A stretch of 64,000 nt of DNA, taken from NCBI RefSeq assembly GCF_022539505.1, contig NW_025900006.1:124001-188000 (forward strand). The letters run 5' to 3'. The position numbers were made by a program, and so were the translations under genes. This DNA is from Lolium rigidum (Eukaryota; Streptophyta; Magnoliopsida; Poales; Poaceae). Numbering within the stretch: position 1 is the first letter of the stretch; the number at the start of each line of letters is the position of its first letter. Below are positions 44,869-55,639 of the stretch, piece by piece. Below the pieces are notes generated by a model that was not told where the DNA came from, did no database searches, and saw nothing but the letters and a program-made list of their open reading frames with translations.

Positions 44869-46014
44869 TGTTATCACCAGAATTTGACCAGATCAGAGGT
44901 GGGCCGTGATTAAGATGGGCTTGAAGAATATACATGAATCGGCCTTGTACAAGAAGTTTGGGCTAGTTTGCCCATGTATCTGTAAATATAGTAGGATACG
45001 TGTCGGTTAGTTAGAATTTGGCTCGTACACGGTTGGGATTATTCCCACGTTAGAAAGTCTACGGACTATAAATATGTATCTAGGGTTATTGAGAAAAACA
45101 ACAATCACGTTCATCACAAACCAATCTAGGCGCATCGCCAACCCCTTGTTTCGAGGGTTTCTTCCGGGTAAGCATCATGCTGCCTAGATCGCATCTTGCG
45201 ATCTAGGCAGTATACGTTTATTCGTTGTTCATGCGTTGCTCGTACTGAAGCCTTGTTGATGGCGAGCAACGTAGTTATCATAGATGTGTTAGGATTAGCA
45301 TTGTTTCATCGTGTCACATGCTTTTGTCCATGCAACCCTTAGACGTCTAGCCGCCCTTACACCTATCTTAGGTGTAAGGGCGGCACCTTGCTTGATCATT
45401 ATTTAGTAGATCCGATCCGTTATGATTGCTCCTTGTTCTTCAAGGATTAGTTTAATATCTGCATAGTTAGGCCTTGCAAACGGGTTGAAGGATCCAGTAG
45501 CACGTAGGGTGTAGTTTGCTAGCCCTAGATAAGATGTTCCGGGGATCAGCTTCATGTTGGTTTTTAGGCCTTGTCTAGGGTTGGTTTATTATCACCGTGT
45601 GTGGCTGCCAGGCTCAATCACGCGTAGGATGTTCCGATTATGTGGTAAAAACCCTAAATCGTCGTAGGTCGCTTTAGCTTTATATTGATCAAGCAGGACC
45701 ACCATGTGATCGTAGACCTCATACGAACCATGGGTGGATCGGCTCCTTGAGCCGATTCACAGGATGACCTGAGAGCCGATCGAGGCTCGTATTTAATGTT
45801 TACGTGTATGCCATGCAGGAAACTAAGCGAAGCAAATCCATCACCTTCCTGACCAGGTATAGGTCAGGTGGCACGCCCTTGCACCAGCATCGGACGTGCG
45901 TGCCGAGGCTTTGCGGGCCGTCGCTCGAGGGACCAGGGCCAGCCGCAGTTCTGGGAGCCTCCCGGCTCTTCGTGTTGCCAGCCGCAGCTCGCCGGTGGGT
46001 TTCGGACGCCAACA
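44869..46014 (+). repeat. 5' LTR of element C
   Basis: Starts TGTTATCACCAGAATTTGAC and ends CGGACGCCAACA. An internal palindrome gcccttacacctatcttagg is followed by tgtaagggc. Differs from the 3' LTR at 10 positions by direct reading. Confidence 0.95.
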
Positions 46015-46016
46015 CA

Positions 46017-46038
46017 TTCTGGCACGCCCAGTGGGACC
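46017..46038 (+). other. Primer binding site region of element C
   Basis: tctggcacgcccagtggga follows the LTR almost directly, the position of the tRNA primer site. I do not assign the tRNA. Confidence 0.6.
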
Positions 46039-46075
46039 GTCTTCGACATCAACTGCATCGCCATCTACATCTGAG

Positions 46076-48863
46076 ATGGCGGAAGGTACTCCAGTCACGT
46101 ACGAGGATCTGACTGAGGAGCTCAAGAAGAAGTATGACGAGGTCAAAGCTATCCTCGAAGCCGACCTCATCGGCTTTTTCCATAGGACCCGCTCACACGG
46201 CATCAGGTGGAAAGGGTTCTCGCCTGAAGGCGCGCTCGATGGAGTGGACCTGTCTACCCCTTCAGAAGAACGCACCAGGTCTCGCGTCGGGAGATTAATT
46301 TCATGGTAGCTCATTCGCTACACCGCCATTCTGAGAGCCTGGTGAACACTTTGGAGCGTGTCGCCCTTCGGGTGATCCAGGAAATCATGAGGCATCAGTA
46401 CTCTCCGTCGGGACCTGCTCTAGGGACTCACCAGGGAGAGATGCCACTCTAGACCCGACCACCGCTGCCGTTCGCGTTGACAGCACCAGAAGTGCCGAGT
46501 ACACCGGCATTCGTCGTCTACAAGATCGGTGGCGATCCCAGCGATTACCAGTTCTTGTATGAGGCGCCTAAGGAGATCCCTCACGGATACACGTGCACAT
46601 ACGTGCCAGACTGCGATGAATCGGGCACTCACGAACCGGTCCGCAACAACGGGGACTTCGCAATAGCGGGGACTTCGGAACAGCGAGGAGGAGCTTCGGA
46701 TCAGATCTTGAGAAGCGGACGTGGCTAGCTAAGTATGCCACTCCGACGAACCTCCGAACTCAACTCCTGCAGCTGGCTCGGATCGTGAGAAGCGGACGTG
46801 GCTAGCTAAGTATGCCACTCCAACAAACCTCCAAAGCTCAACTCCTGCAGCCTAGCTCGGAGCTTGAGAAGCAAGCGTGGCTGGCTAAGTACGCCACTCC
46901 GGCGAACCTTCGAGCTCGACTCCCGTAGCCGGCACCGCGGATCAGATCAGTACAATCTTGAGAGACCAGTTCGGCATGGTGCCGAAAAGGAGGGCAATCG
47001 GCTATTCCAAGCCGTACCCCAACGAGTACGATTTGATCCCACTACCACCCAAATATCGACTCCCTGAATTCTCCAAGTTTAGTGGGTCAGATGGCTCCAG
47101 TTCAATCGAGCACGTGAGCCGATATTTGGCGCAGCTGGGCACGATCTCAGCATCAGATGAACTACGTGTGAGGTTCTTCGCACAGTCCCTCACGAGATCG
47201 GCTTTCGGGTGGTACACCTCGCTGCCACCAGATTCAATCCGGACTTGGAAGCGAGATGGAAGAGCAGTTCCACATGCGGTATCACTCAGAGGCTTCCGAG
47301 GCTGGCATTGCCGATCTAGCACAAGTACGGCAGAAGCGCGGAGAGACAGTGTCAGAATACATCCGGCGCTTCGGGGCCATCGGGAACCGATGCTATTCGG
47401 CTCGTTTGATCGAAAAAGAAGCGATCGAGTTGGCGGTGGTGGGTCTCGCATCGCCGATCAAGGATATGGCTTCCCAAGCAGATTACCCTTCACTGGCGCA
47501 TATGGTTCAGAAACTGTCATTATATGAACAGCGCCACCCAGAGTTGTACCAGGACAAGTTCAAGCGTGCGGTAGTCCTGGTTGAAGCAGATGAAGATGAA
47601 GGCTCTGCGGGAGATCAAGAGGTAGCAGTGGCTGAATGGACTCGGGGGGCAAGCCCCGTGTCCTGCAAGTGGGTTAAGCCACAAGGTCCTCCAAGAGGGT
47701 TTGACTTCGACGTGACCAAACCTGAGCAAATTTTTGACCTCTTGCTCAAGGAGAAGCAGCTAAAGTTACCCGAAGGCCTCAAAATCCCCACGGCACAGGA
47801 GTTGAACGGAAAGCCATACTGCAAATGGCATAACACGTTCACCCATACCACCAACGACTGCAGGGTGTGGCGTCAGCAGATCCAAATGGCGATAGAGCAA
47901 GGGCGTCTAATCTTTAGCCAGCACGCCATGAAAGTCGACACGCACCCCTTCCCCGCCGTTAACATGGTGGAGTGCACTTACCCTGGGAGGTGCCAGCCAG
48001 GTTTCTCGTTCAGCATTAACATGGTAGGGCCCGGGCACCACTCTGGCAAGGACAGAGACGAGGGCAGCCGCTCTCGTAGCAAGGACAAGGAGGAAGCCGT
48101 TCCGCGCGATCGGCTCCGACACGATGGCAAGCGCTACATCACAGAGGGAGAAGTGAAGAATGTGCGATATCAACGACCTCTCTCTGATCTTCTCCTCAAC
48201 AAATATGTGAGTCAGTACGACCAACGCCGACGATACGACGACGGTGACGAAAGAGATCGTCTGGCTAGCAGGGACGCCAGGAGACATCGTCGGCACGATC
48301 GAGATGAGGAAAGATATGAGCGCCATGCCAAGGACAAGTCAAGAGAGCAAGACGACGTGGACAAGCACTGGGACTGTCCCTTCTTCAAATACTGCTGGGA
48401 TTCAGGAATGAGCCGATTGCCTACAATCGGCAACTGCCCAGAATGTAGACACAAGAAGAAGAGCGCAGGAGACGTGTCAGTGTTCAAGCGTCTGGGACCT
48501 CTCCCATCTCGGAACAAGCAAGCTGAGTCCTCTCGGGTGGAAGATCTCAAGGAGTTGGAAGACGACGATGAAGAAGAAGAAGATAAGTACCATCGGCCAA
48601 GGTGGTGCCCTGATGGACTCAGCCGTTCCCAAAAGCGTAGGGTTCAGCGACTACGTGGTTTGGAGGAAGCCGAAAGGTTATACCTGCACACGTTAAGGAA
48701 GGCGCGGCCCGATCTGGCCGCGAAAATTCAGCGAACTCGGACGAAGAGGGTCGACCACAAAGGAAAGAGTGGCGCCCCAAGCAAAAGAGAGCCGATGATG
48801 AGACATCGGCTGGTACAAACATGGTGTTCATCCTTCCAGCGGAGTTTTGTGATCCAGGATTAG
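46076..48863 (+). pseudogene. Gag of element C, frameshifted, with internal triplication
   Basis: Starts MAEGTPVTYEDLTEELKKKY. The frame is lost near 46300 and is open only in pieces to 46960, including APEVPSTPAFVVYKIGGDP. A 78-bp segment coding for WLAKYATP-like sequence is repeated three times (46700-46930). The core resumes as YRLPEFSKFSGSDGSS and FGWYTSLPPDSIRTW, shifts near 47250, then runs 535 codons: QKRGETVSEYIRRFGAIGNR, YCKWHNTFTHTTNDCRVWR (the Cys/His motif typical of this lineage), an Arg/Asp-rich region (RRRYDDGDERDR) and WDCPFFKYCWDSGMSRLP with Cys pairs. It would form the particle core; this copy has at least three breaks. Confidence 0.88.
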
Positions 48864-49471
48864 ACGAAGCACCTGTGGCACAACTTGACTGCGGCCCACA
48901 GCCAGTTATCTTCGAGAAGCCACAAGAAAGAAGTTACAGACACCTGAAGGCCCTGTACTTACGAGGTTACATCAATGGGCAGCCTGTCAACAAGATGCTG
49001 GTGGACACCGGAGCGGCAGTCAACATCATGCCATACTTCATGCTACGTCGGTTGGGACGCTCTAGCTTAGATCTGATCAAGACCAACGTTACACTGAGCG
49101 ATTTCAACGGCCAAGCATCAGAAGCCCAAGGTGTTCTGAATGTGGATCTGACCGTGGGAAGGAAAACAATCCCTACGACATTCTTCATCGTCGACAGCAA
49201 GAGCACCTATGCTGTCCTGCTAGGGAGAGATTGGATCCACGCCAACTGTTGCATTCCATCTACGATGCACCAATGCTTAATACAGTGGGATGGAGATGAA
49301 GTCGAGGTCATCCACGCAGATGACTCAGTCGAGATCTCAACGGCTGGCATGAACGTTTGGGAGACGGCAGGTCAAGAGCCACTCTCAGGCATCACTTTGG
49401 ACGACTGCGAGCGCATCGACGTGACAAAAAACGGGGTGAGGCTGGTCTTATCCACCGGCCTGACCGTGTAA
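48821..49471 (+). CDS. Aspartic protease of element C
   Basis: The frame is open over 217 codons and overlaps the end of gag in another frame, so expression would need frameshifting or a mutation has separated them. It contains YINGQPVNKMLVDTGAAVNI with the catalytic DTGA, then the flap region and TYAVLLGRDWIHANCCIPST, the second conserved ILGRD-type block. The frame closes at TAA after RLVLSTGLTV, where RT should start. The protease would process the polyprotein in the particle. The domain looks chemically intact although pol is missing. Confidence 0.75.
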   Translation: MVFILPAEFCDPGLDEAPVAQLDCGPQPVIFEKPQERSYRHLKALYLRGYINGQPVNKMLVDTGAAVNIMPYFMLRRLGRSSLDLIKTNVTLSDFNGQASEAQGVLNVDLTVGRKTIPTTFFIVDSKSTYAVLLGRDWIHANCCIPSTMHQCLIQWDGDEVEVIHADDSVEISTAGMNVWETAGQEPLSGITLDDCERIDVTKNGVRLVLSTGLTV

Positions 49472-49880
49472 CAAGAGCAAGGGTTATGGACATACATGGC
49501 GAGGCCGATCCCTGTGATCGGCCCCAAAAAATAAAAAAGTGATGATCTTGTCTCAAGCATGTCACGTAGTTGTAGTAAAGCACGAACGAGATGCAAACCT
49601 CTTTTGAGCAATGCAATCAAAATGGGGGCCGATTCCAGCAATCGGCCCATATTATCCTCGCCATACGTTTTGCCTGTGTTCAGTGTCGATCTAACAGGTG
49701 ACGGAAAGCTAGGGTATGGGTTTACATCGGCTGATGAGCTAGAAGAAGTCAACATTGGTCCTTATGGAAGCCGATAAGCAAGTACAGTTCCTTGGCTAAC
49801 TACAGAGCCGATATCTGCAGTTACCTGACAGATTCGGCTCGGGGGGCACCTAATCAGATGAACATGCACGATGAACATGT
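49472..49880. other. Deletion scar replacing RT, RNase H and integrase core
   Basis: Non-coding with many gccgat/atcggc motifs. No RT, RNase H or integrase-core motif is present; compared with an autonomous gypsy element about 3 kb of pol is absent. Confidence 0.7.
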
Positions 49881-50321
49881 GTGATACATGGGCAAGAAGC
49901 CGTATTACCTTGGGAAATTACGGCTGGATTGAGACGTGTCATGTTTCAGAATGACCTGACAGCTGAAGAGTATGCAGCTCTGATGAGTGATACTATCGAG
50001 GATGCAAGGGAACTTAGACTTTGGTCCCTGGAGAAGATTAAAGAGAATAAAGCCAGGGTAGCTCGTGCATATAATAAGAAGGTGAGACCAAAGGAGTTTC
50101 AAGTTGGTGATCTAGTGTGGGAAGCCGTGTTGCCATTAGGAACCAAGGATAAAGCATATGGCAAATGGTCTCCTAATTGGCACGGTCCATACAAAGTCGT
50201 CCAAGTTTTGAAGGGTAATGCATACATGCTGGAGCAGCTGGACGGCGCTAAGTTCCCAGCAGCTGTCAATGGTCAACATCTCAAGAAGTATTTCCCGAGT
50301 ATGTGGGATGATGGACAGTGA
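49881..50321 (+). pseudogene. C-terminal remnant of element C integrase
   Basis: Reads GQEAVLPWEITAGLRRVM, RELRLWSLEKIKENKARVAR, VRPKEFQVGDLVWEAVLP and KWSPNWHGPYKVVQVLKGNA before a stop. This is the end of a gypsy integrase: the region after the catalytic core plus the GPY/F module (W.GPYKV). The HHCC zinc finger and DDE residues are missing. It is preceded directly by non-coding DNA, so it is probably never translated as part of pol. Confidence 0.85.
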
Positions 50322-50500
50322 AACACGGGGGCCGATGTATAAAATCGGCCAGTAAAGAAAAATGTACATGCAAGTCACAGCCGATGCACAGACATCGACT
50401 TGAGGAAATATGCGAAGACAACAGTATACAAGTACAGCCGATGCAAAGACATCGACTTCAGAATAAAAAGCCGATGCATAGTCATCGACTCTAGAGGAAC
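50322..50500. repeat. Repeated gccgatg...catcgact units in element C
   Basis: Three spaced copies of gccgatgcanag(a/t)catcgact lie at about 50381, 50435 and 50470, each able to form a short hairpin, plus further catcggct motifs to 50710. Confidence 0.65.
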
Positions 50501-50899
50501 AAGCTCAAATTGAGCAGGTTAACAGATCGGTTTCAGGCCAGAAGATCATGGCATCTGAGATGATTCTCTCATTGGATTTGCTGAATCTGCACGTTTGAGG
50601 TTGGAGGATGGCTTGGACATGGATTGGATCTGTTTGACCGTGTGAATAGGCAACTGTTTGGCCTCAAATCATGTTTATGGTACAAGCCGATGCCCTGCCA
50701 TCGGCTCTTTGTGCAGCGACTTCGTTTGACAATCGGCAAAATTGACAAGAAAGCAAAATTAATAGAGGAATGTCTTCTTCATTAATAAGAGGATTTCTTA
50801 CAAAGAAAGAGCTGATTGCTCAAGGGAGGAAGAACAAAAGAAAGGTCTATTGACCAATCTGCTGCTACTACTACTAGGCCTATACTAGTAGGTCCTAGT

Positions 50900-51406
50900 C
50901 TACGGGCCGTCGCTACCCTCGTCGTCGTCGTCGGAGCTCTCGTCGGCGCTGCTGCCGGCGGGCTCCTCGTCGCTGCTCGAGTGGCCCTCATTGGGGGCCT
51001 CCTCATCTTCATCATCGTCGTCGTCGTCGTCGTCGGACCCGGCGCGGAAGCGCTTCGCCGGCGGGTAGTCCTCGAGGGAGTCGTCGTCGTCTTCTTCCTC
51101 CTCTTCCTCAGAGGAGGTGTAGTCGTCCCAGGAGAACGAGTCATCCTCGCTCTCCGATTCCAGTTCCCCATTGGCGAGGAACTGGAGCTCTTCGTCTCCG
51201 CTGGTCAAGGACTTGTCATCCTCGGACCAGACGGAGGAGGCGTGGTCCTCCTGGTCCCACTCCTCTGGGGCGCGCTCGTCGTGCGCCGCCATCTGAGCCG
51301 CCATCGGATCCCACTCTGGCGTGGGTTCGCGGGAGGAGGAGGAAGAAGAGGAGAAGGACTGGGAGGAGAGATCCGACGAGGCGGAGGAGGAAGAGGAGGA
51401 AGACAT
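50900..51406 (-). CDS. Antisense acidic serine-rich ORF of element C (aORF)
   Basis: The minus-strand ORF from ATG 51406 to the stop at 50900 is about 168 codons (the frame is open further upstream to 51637). It begins with a serine run (MSSSSSSSASSDLSSQSF), has REPTPEWDPMAAQMAAHDE and SVWSEDDKSLTSGDEELQF, then long Asp/Glu/Ser tracts around the basic island YPPAKRFRAGS. It looks like a nuclear acidic protein with a short nuclear-localisation-like signal. Antisense ORFs between pol and the 3' LTR are known in Tat/Retand gypsy elements (for example gene 23 of Grande). A TATA-like ttttattta lies about 90 bp upstream on the minus strand. Whether it is expressed is unknown. Confidence 0.6.
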   Translation of the reverse strand: MSSSSSSSASSDLSSQSFSSSSSSSREPTPEWDPMAAQMAAHDERAPEEWDQEDHASSVWSEDDKSLTSGDEELQFLANGELESESEDDSFSWDDYTSSEEEEEEDDDDSLEDYPPAKRFRAGSDDDDDDDDEDEEAPNEGHSSSDEEPAGSSADESSDDDDEGSDGP

Positions 51407-51690
51407 TGCTCTGAGATTGGGGTTTCTTGGTGCCGATGGCCAGAACAGAGCAAGGGGATGAAGTGGCGAACTGTTTGGAGCGGTTAAATAAAAGGGGATA
51501 TAGTGGAGATTCAATGCCGCAGCAGTTTCCGAGGAAGTGGTGCCCAAAGAAGAAAAAAAAAACTGCCAGGTCACGCGGAGAAGTTGAGAAGGCAAGGCAT
51601 CATGATGAAGGATGCTGCGACGGTTCTGCTCTGCCACGACATGACCCGACGAAGAAAAAGCGAAGTGATTTTGGAATTATTAATTCCAAA

Positions 51691-51704
51691 ACCAGGGGGG
51701 CATG
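51691..51704 (+). other. Polypurine tract of element C
   Basis: accaggggggcatg lies immediately before the 3' LTR. Confidence 0.7.
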
Positions 51705-52850
51705 TGTTATCACCAGAATTTGACCAGATCAGAGGTGGGCCGTGATTAAGATGGGCTTGAAGAATATACATGAATCGGCCTTGTACAAGAAGTTTGGGCT
51801 AGTTTGCCCGTGTATCTGTAAATATAGTAGGATACGTGTCGGTTAGTTAGAATTTGGCTCGTACACGGTTGGGATTATTCCCACGTTAGAAAGTCTACGG
51901 ACTATAAATATGTATCTAGGGTTATTGAGAAAAACAACAATCACGTTCATCACAAACCAATCTAGGCGCATCGCCAACCCCTTGTTTCGAGGGTTTCTTC
52001 CGGGTAAGCATCATGCTGCCTAGATCGCATCTTGCGATCTAGGCAGTATACGTTTATTCGTTGTTCATGTGTTGCTCGTACTGAAGCCTTGTTGATGGCG
52101 AGCAACGTAGTTATCATAGATGTGTTAGGGTTAGCATTGTTTCATCGTGTCACATGCTTTTGTCCATGTAACCCTTAGACGTCTAGCCGCCCTTACACCT
52201 ATCTTAGGTGTAAGGGCGGCACCTTGCTTGATCATTATTTAGTAGATCCGATCCGTTATGATTGCTCCTTGTTCTTCAAGGATTAGTTTAATATCTGCAT
52301 AGTTAGGCCTTGCAAACGGGTTGAAGGATCCAGTAGCACGTAGGGTGTAGTTTGCTAGCCCTAGATAAGATGTTCCGGGGATCGGCTTCATGTTGGTTTT
52401 TAGGCCTTGTCTAGGGTTGGTTTATTATCACCGTGCGTGGCTGCCAGGCTCAATCACGCGTAGGATGTTCCGATTATGTGGTGAAAACCCTAAATCATCG
52501 TAGGTCGCTTTAGCTTTATATTGATCAAGCAGGACCACCATGTGATCGTAGACCTCATACGAACCATGGGTGGATCGGCTCCTTGAGCCGATTCACAAGA
52601 TGACCTGAGAGCCGATCGAGGCTCGTATTTAATGTTTACGTGTATGCCATGCAGGAAACTAAGCGAAGCAAATCCATCACCTTCCTGACCAGGTATAGGT
52701 CAGGTGGCACGCCCTTGCACCAGCATCGGACGTGCGTGCCGAGGCTTTGCGGGCCATCGCTCGAGGGACCAGGGCCAGCCGCAGTTCTGGGAGCCTCCCG
52801 GCTCTTCGTGTTGCCAGCCGCAGCTCGCCGGTGGGTTTCGGACGCCAACA
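51705..52850 (+). repeat. 3' LTR of element C
   Basis: Same length and ends as the 5' LTR; followed directly by TSD gttgt. Confidence 0.95.
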
Positions 52851-52855
52851 GTTGT

Positions 52856-53481
52856 ATACACATGTCGCTGTCCGGAACCAAAGGCCCCGAAGTGATAGAA
52901 ATCGGGACAACCGGAGGGGATGGTAGTGATGTGAGGATCACATGTGTTCAGGGAGTGTTAATGCTTTGCTCCGGTACTCTATTAAAAGGAGTACCTTAAT
53001 ATCCAGTAGATTCCCTTGAGGCCCGGCTGCCACCGGCTGGTAGGACAAAAGATGTTGTGCAAGTTTCTCATTGCGAGCACGTACGACTATATATGGAACA
53101 CATGCCTATTGATTGCTTTGTACTTGGACACCGTTTTATTATTATCTGCAAATGTCCTGCTATGATTGTTACATGAGTTTCTCTCATCCATGCAACGCCC
53201 GTTATCCGTCCCCGTGCCTACAGTATTTTAATCCTGTTGTTTACTATAATTATTACTGCTGTCTCTGTTACTCTGCTGCTGTTATTTCACTATCGCTACT
53301 CGCTATAAAGCTGTTACTATCGATAAACTCTTGCGAGCAAGTCTGTTTCCAGGTGCAGCTGAATTGACAACTCCGCTGTTAAGGCTTTCAAGTATTCTTT
53401 GTCTCCCCTTGTGTCGAATCAATAAATTGGGATTTACTTCCCGCGAAGACTGCTGCGATCCCCTATACTTGTGGGTCATCA
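52856..53481 (+). repeat. 3' LTR of element B, second part
   Basis: Resumes after element C and matches 34855-35485, ending GTGGGTCATCA before TSD ccccc. Confidence 0.92.
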
Positions 53482-53486
53482 CCCCC

Positions 53487-54740
53487 TTGCCTCCTCCGAC
53501 TCTGCCCTTCCGCCTACTTATACTCTCCGTCGCGAAAACCCTATCACCGGGAGCCACGATACGGAAAAAGTTCCAGAGACGCCACCACCGCCAATCCCAT
53601 CTCGGGGGATTCAGGAGAACGCCTCCGGCACCCTGCCGGAGAGGGGAATCATCACCCGGAGGACTCTACATCACCATGATCGCCTCCGGACTGATGTGTG
53701 AGTAGTTCATCCTTGGACTATGGGTCCATAGCAGTAGCTAGATGGTTGTCTTCTCCTCATTGTGCTATCATGTTAGATCTTGTGAGCTGCCTATCATGAT
53801 CAAGATCATCTATTTGTAATGCTACATGTTGTGTTTGTTGGGATCCGATGAATATGGAATACTATGTCAAGTTGATTATCAATCTATCATATATGTGTTG
53901 TTTATGATCTTGCATGCTCTCGGTTGCTAGTAGAGGCTCGGCCAAGTTGATACTTGTGACTCCAAGAGGGAGTATTTATGCTCGATAGTGGGTTCATGCC
54001 TCCATTGAATGCGGGACGATGACGAGAAAGTTCTAAGGTTGTGGATGTGTTGTTGCCACTAGGGATAAAACATCAATGCTTTGTCTAAGGATATTTGTGT
54101 TGATTACATTACGCACCATACTTAATGCAATTGTCCGTTGTTTGCAACTTAATACTGGAAGGGGTGCGGATGCTAACCCGAAGGTGGACTTTTTAGGCAT
54201 AGATGCATGCTGGATAGCGGTCTATGTAATTTGTCGTAATGCCCTAAGTAAATCTCATATTAGTCATCATGATATGTATGTGCATTGTTATGCCCTCTCT
54301 ATTTGTCAATTGCCAACTGTAATTTGTTCACCCAACATGCTATTTCTTATTGGAGAGACACCACTAGTGAACTGTGGACCCCGGTCCATTCTTTTACATC
54401 TGAATACAATCTACTGCAATCATTGTTCTCTGTTTCTCATTGCAAACAAACATCATTTTCCACACCATACGTTTAATCCTTTGTTTACAGCAAGCTGGTG
54501 AGATTGACAACCTCACTGTTAAGTTGGGGCAAAGTATTTTGATTGTGTTGTGCAGGTTCCACGTTGGCGCCGGAATCCCCGGTGTTGCGCCGCACTACAC
54601 TCCGTCACCAACAACCTTCACGTGGCCTTCATCTCCTACTGGTTCGATAACCTTGGTTTCTTGCGAGGGAAAACTTGCTGCTGTACGCATCACACCTTCC
54701 TCTTGGGGTTCCCAACGGACGTGTGCTTCACGCGTTATCA
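53487..54740 (+). repeat. 5' LTR of element A, second part
   Basis: Continues A after element B; the first 255 bp match A's 3' LTR at 58600-58854. Together with 33743-34083 the LTR is 1595 bp and ends CACGCGTTATCA. Confidence 0.9.
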
Positions 54741-54751
54741 AGCTCTTTTTC

Positions 54752-54769
54752 TGGCGCCGTTGCCGGGGA
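54752..54769 (+). other. Primer binding site of element A
   Basis: TGGCGCCGTTGCCGGGGA, identical to the site in element B, 11 bp after the LTR. Confidence 0.85.
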
Positions 54770-55000
54770 GATCAAGACATGCTGCAAGGGGAGTCTCTCA
54801 CATCCAATCTCTTTACTTTGTTTTTGTCTTGCTTTACTTTATTTTATTTACTGCTTTGTTTTCTTACTCTATATCAAAAACACAAAAAAATTAGTTACTT
54901 GCATTTACTTTATTTACTTTCTTGTTTGCGTTCTCTATATTAAAAACACAAAAAATTTAGTTACTTGCATTTATTTTATTTACTTTTTGTTTATTTCATC

Positions 55001-55639
55001 ATGCTTCCTCCTAAGTTCACTCTAAAAGATATACCTGTAGGGCATGGGTCTATCATTGGAAGAGATAATATAGAAGCATTTTTCACTCATGTTAGTACAG
55101 CTAAAGATTTTGAGGATAGACACTTGGTAAAACTTGTTCCTACTTATGAAAGTGCTACTGCCTCTTTAGTACACATGTTGGAAACTAGATTTGTTAATCT
55201 CAACCCTATAATGCAACATATGTTTCTTACACTCTCTGATATGGAAATGGGAGAAAAGAGAGATTTTGTTTTAGAGGTCCTTCTTAGAGAATTTGGTGAT
55301 ATAGCTAAAGAAGCTAGGAAAGTTTTTATTAAGCATAAGAGGCTTGGCTTTTATACCGATTTTGCAAAAACACTTGAAAAGATGGACATGGATAGATTAA
55401 AGTACACTAATAAAGTCAATGGTGAGGGGGATATTAAAGTACCGATACCTAGTAAGCTCCTGGGAATGCATGAAGCTCTAGAAAATAACTATGCTTGGCT
55501 TGTTCCTGAAAATTTGTTTGATGAGGATAGTAAGCCTAAGAGTAATGAAAGAGGAGTTCCTTACATAGAAAATATACAATGCATAGTTGAGAAAACTCCA
55601 AACCCCTCTGTTGATGCTTCATCTCTTGATAATACTTGA
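55001..55639 (+). CDS. Single ORF of element A, gag position, function unknown
   Basis: The intact 212-codon ORF begins MLPPKFTLKDIPVGHGSIIG. It is hydrophilic and helical, with FEDRHLVKLVPTYESATASL, MEMGEKRDFVLEVLLREFGD, ARKVFIKHKRLGFYTDFAKT and KLLGMHEALENNYAWLVPEN, then a short charged tail. It has no zinc knuckle, protease motif or membrane segment. It sits where gag lies in element B but shows no clear gag core. It follows the primer site and an AT-rich leader with repeated cacaaaaa(a)tt motifs. It is the only coding capacity of the element and has stayed open, so it may help packaging or may simply be recent. Confidence 0.55.
   Translation: MLPPKFTLKDIPVGHGSIIGRDNIEAFFTHVSTAKDFEDRHLVKLVPTYESATASLVHMLETRFVNLNPIMQHMFLTLSDMEMGEKRDFVLEVLLREFGDIAKEARKVFIKHKRLGFYTDFAKTLEKMDMDRLKYTNKVNGEGDIKVPIPSKLLGMHEALENNYAWLVPENLFDEDSKPKSNERGVPYIENIQCIVEKTPNPSVDASSLDNT

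Larger units (their letters stand above)
44869..52850 (+). mobile_element. Gypsy element C (Tat/Retand-like, non-autonomous) inside B's 3' LTR
   Basis: TSD gttgt at 44864-44868 and 52851-52855. LTRs are 44869-46014 and 51705-52850, each exactly 1146 bp, TG...CA. The internal order is gag, protease, a large deletion, the C-terminal end of integrase, a non-coding stretch with ccgatg repeats, and an antisense acidic ORF. The integrase remnant lies downstream of protease, as in gypsy, and the antisense ORF is a known trait of Tat/Retand lineages. It is the youngest datable insertion in the nest. Confidence 0.93.
34084..53481 (+). mobile_element. Gypsy element B (Athila-like) inserted in the LTR of A
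   Basis: TSD ccccc at 34079-34083 and 53482-53486. The 5' LTR is 1402 bp (34084-35485). The 3' LTR totals 1401 bp and is split by element C (44094-44868 and 52856-53481). Internal parts are a tRNA-Asp-type primer site, gag-protease, an extra ORF in the env-like position, long non-coding DNA and a polypurine tract. RT, RNase H and integrase are absent. The uninterrupted allele of the target site is seen in A's own 3' LTR near 58598, which supports the reconstruction. Confidence 0.92.

Noticed and set aside
50816..51487. 223-codon plus-strand frame rich in Val/Gly/Leu
   Set aside because: Exact shadow of the antisense acidic ORF; the GTCGTC repeats create it.
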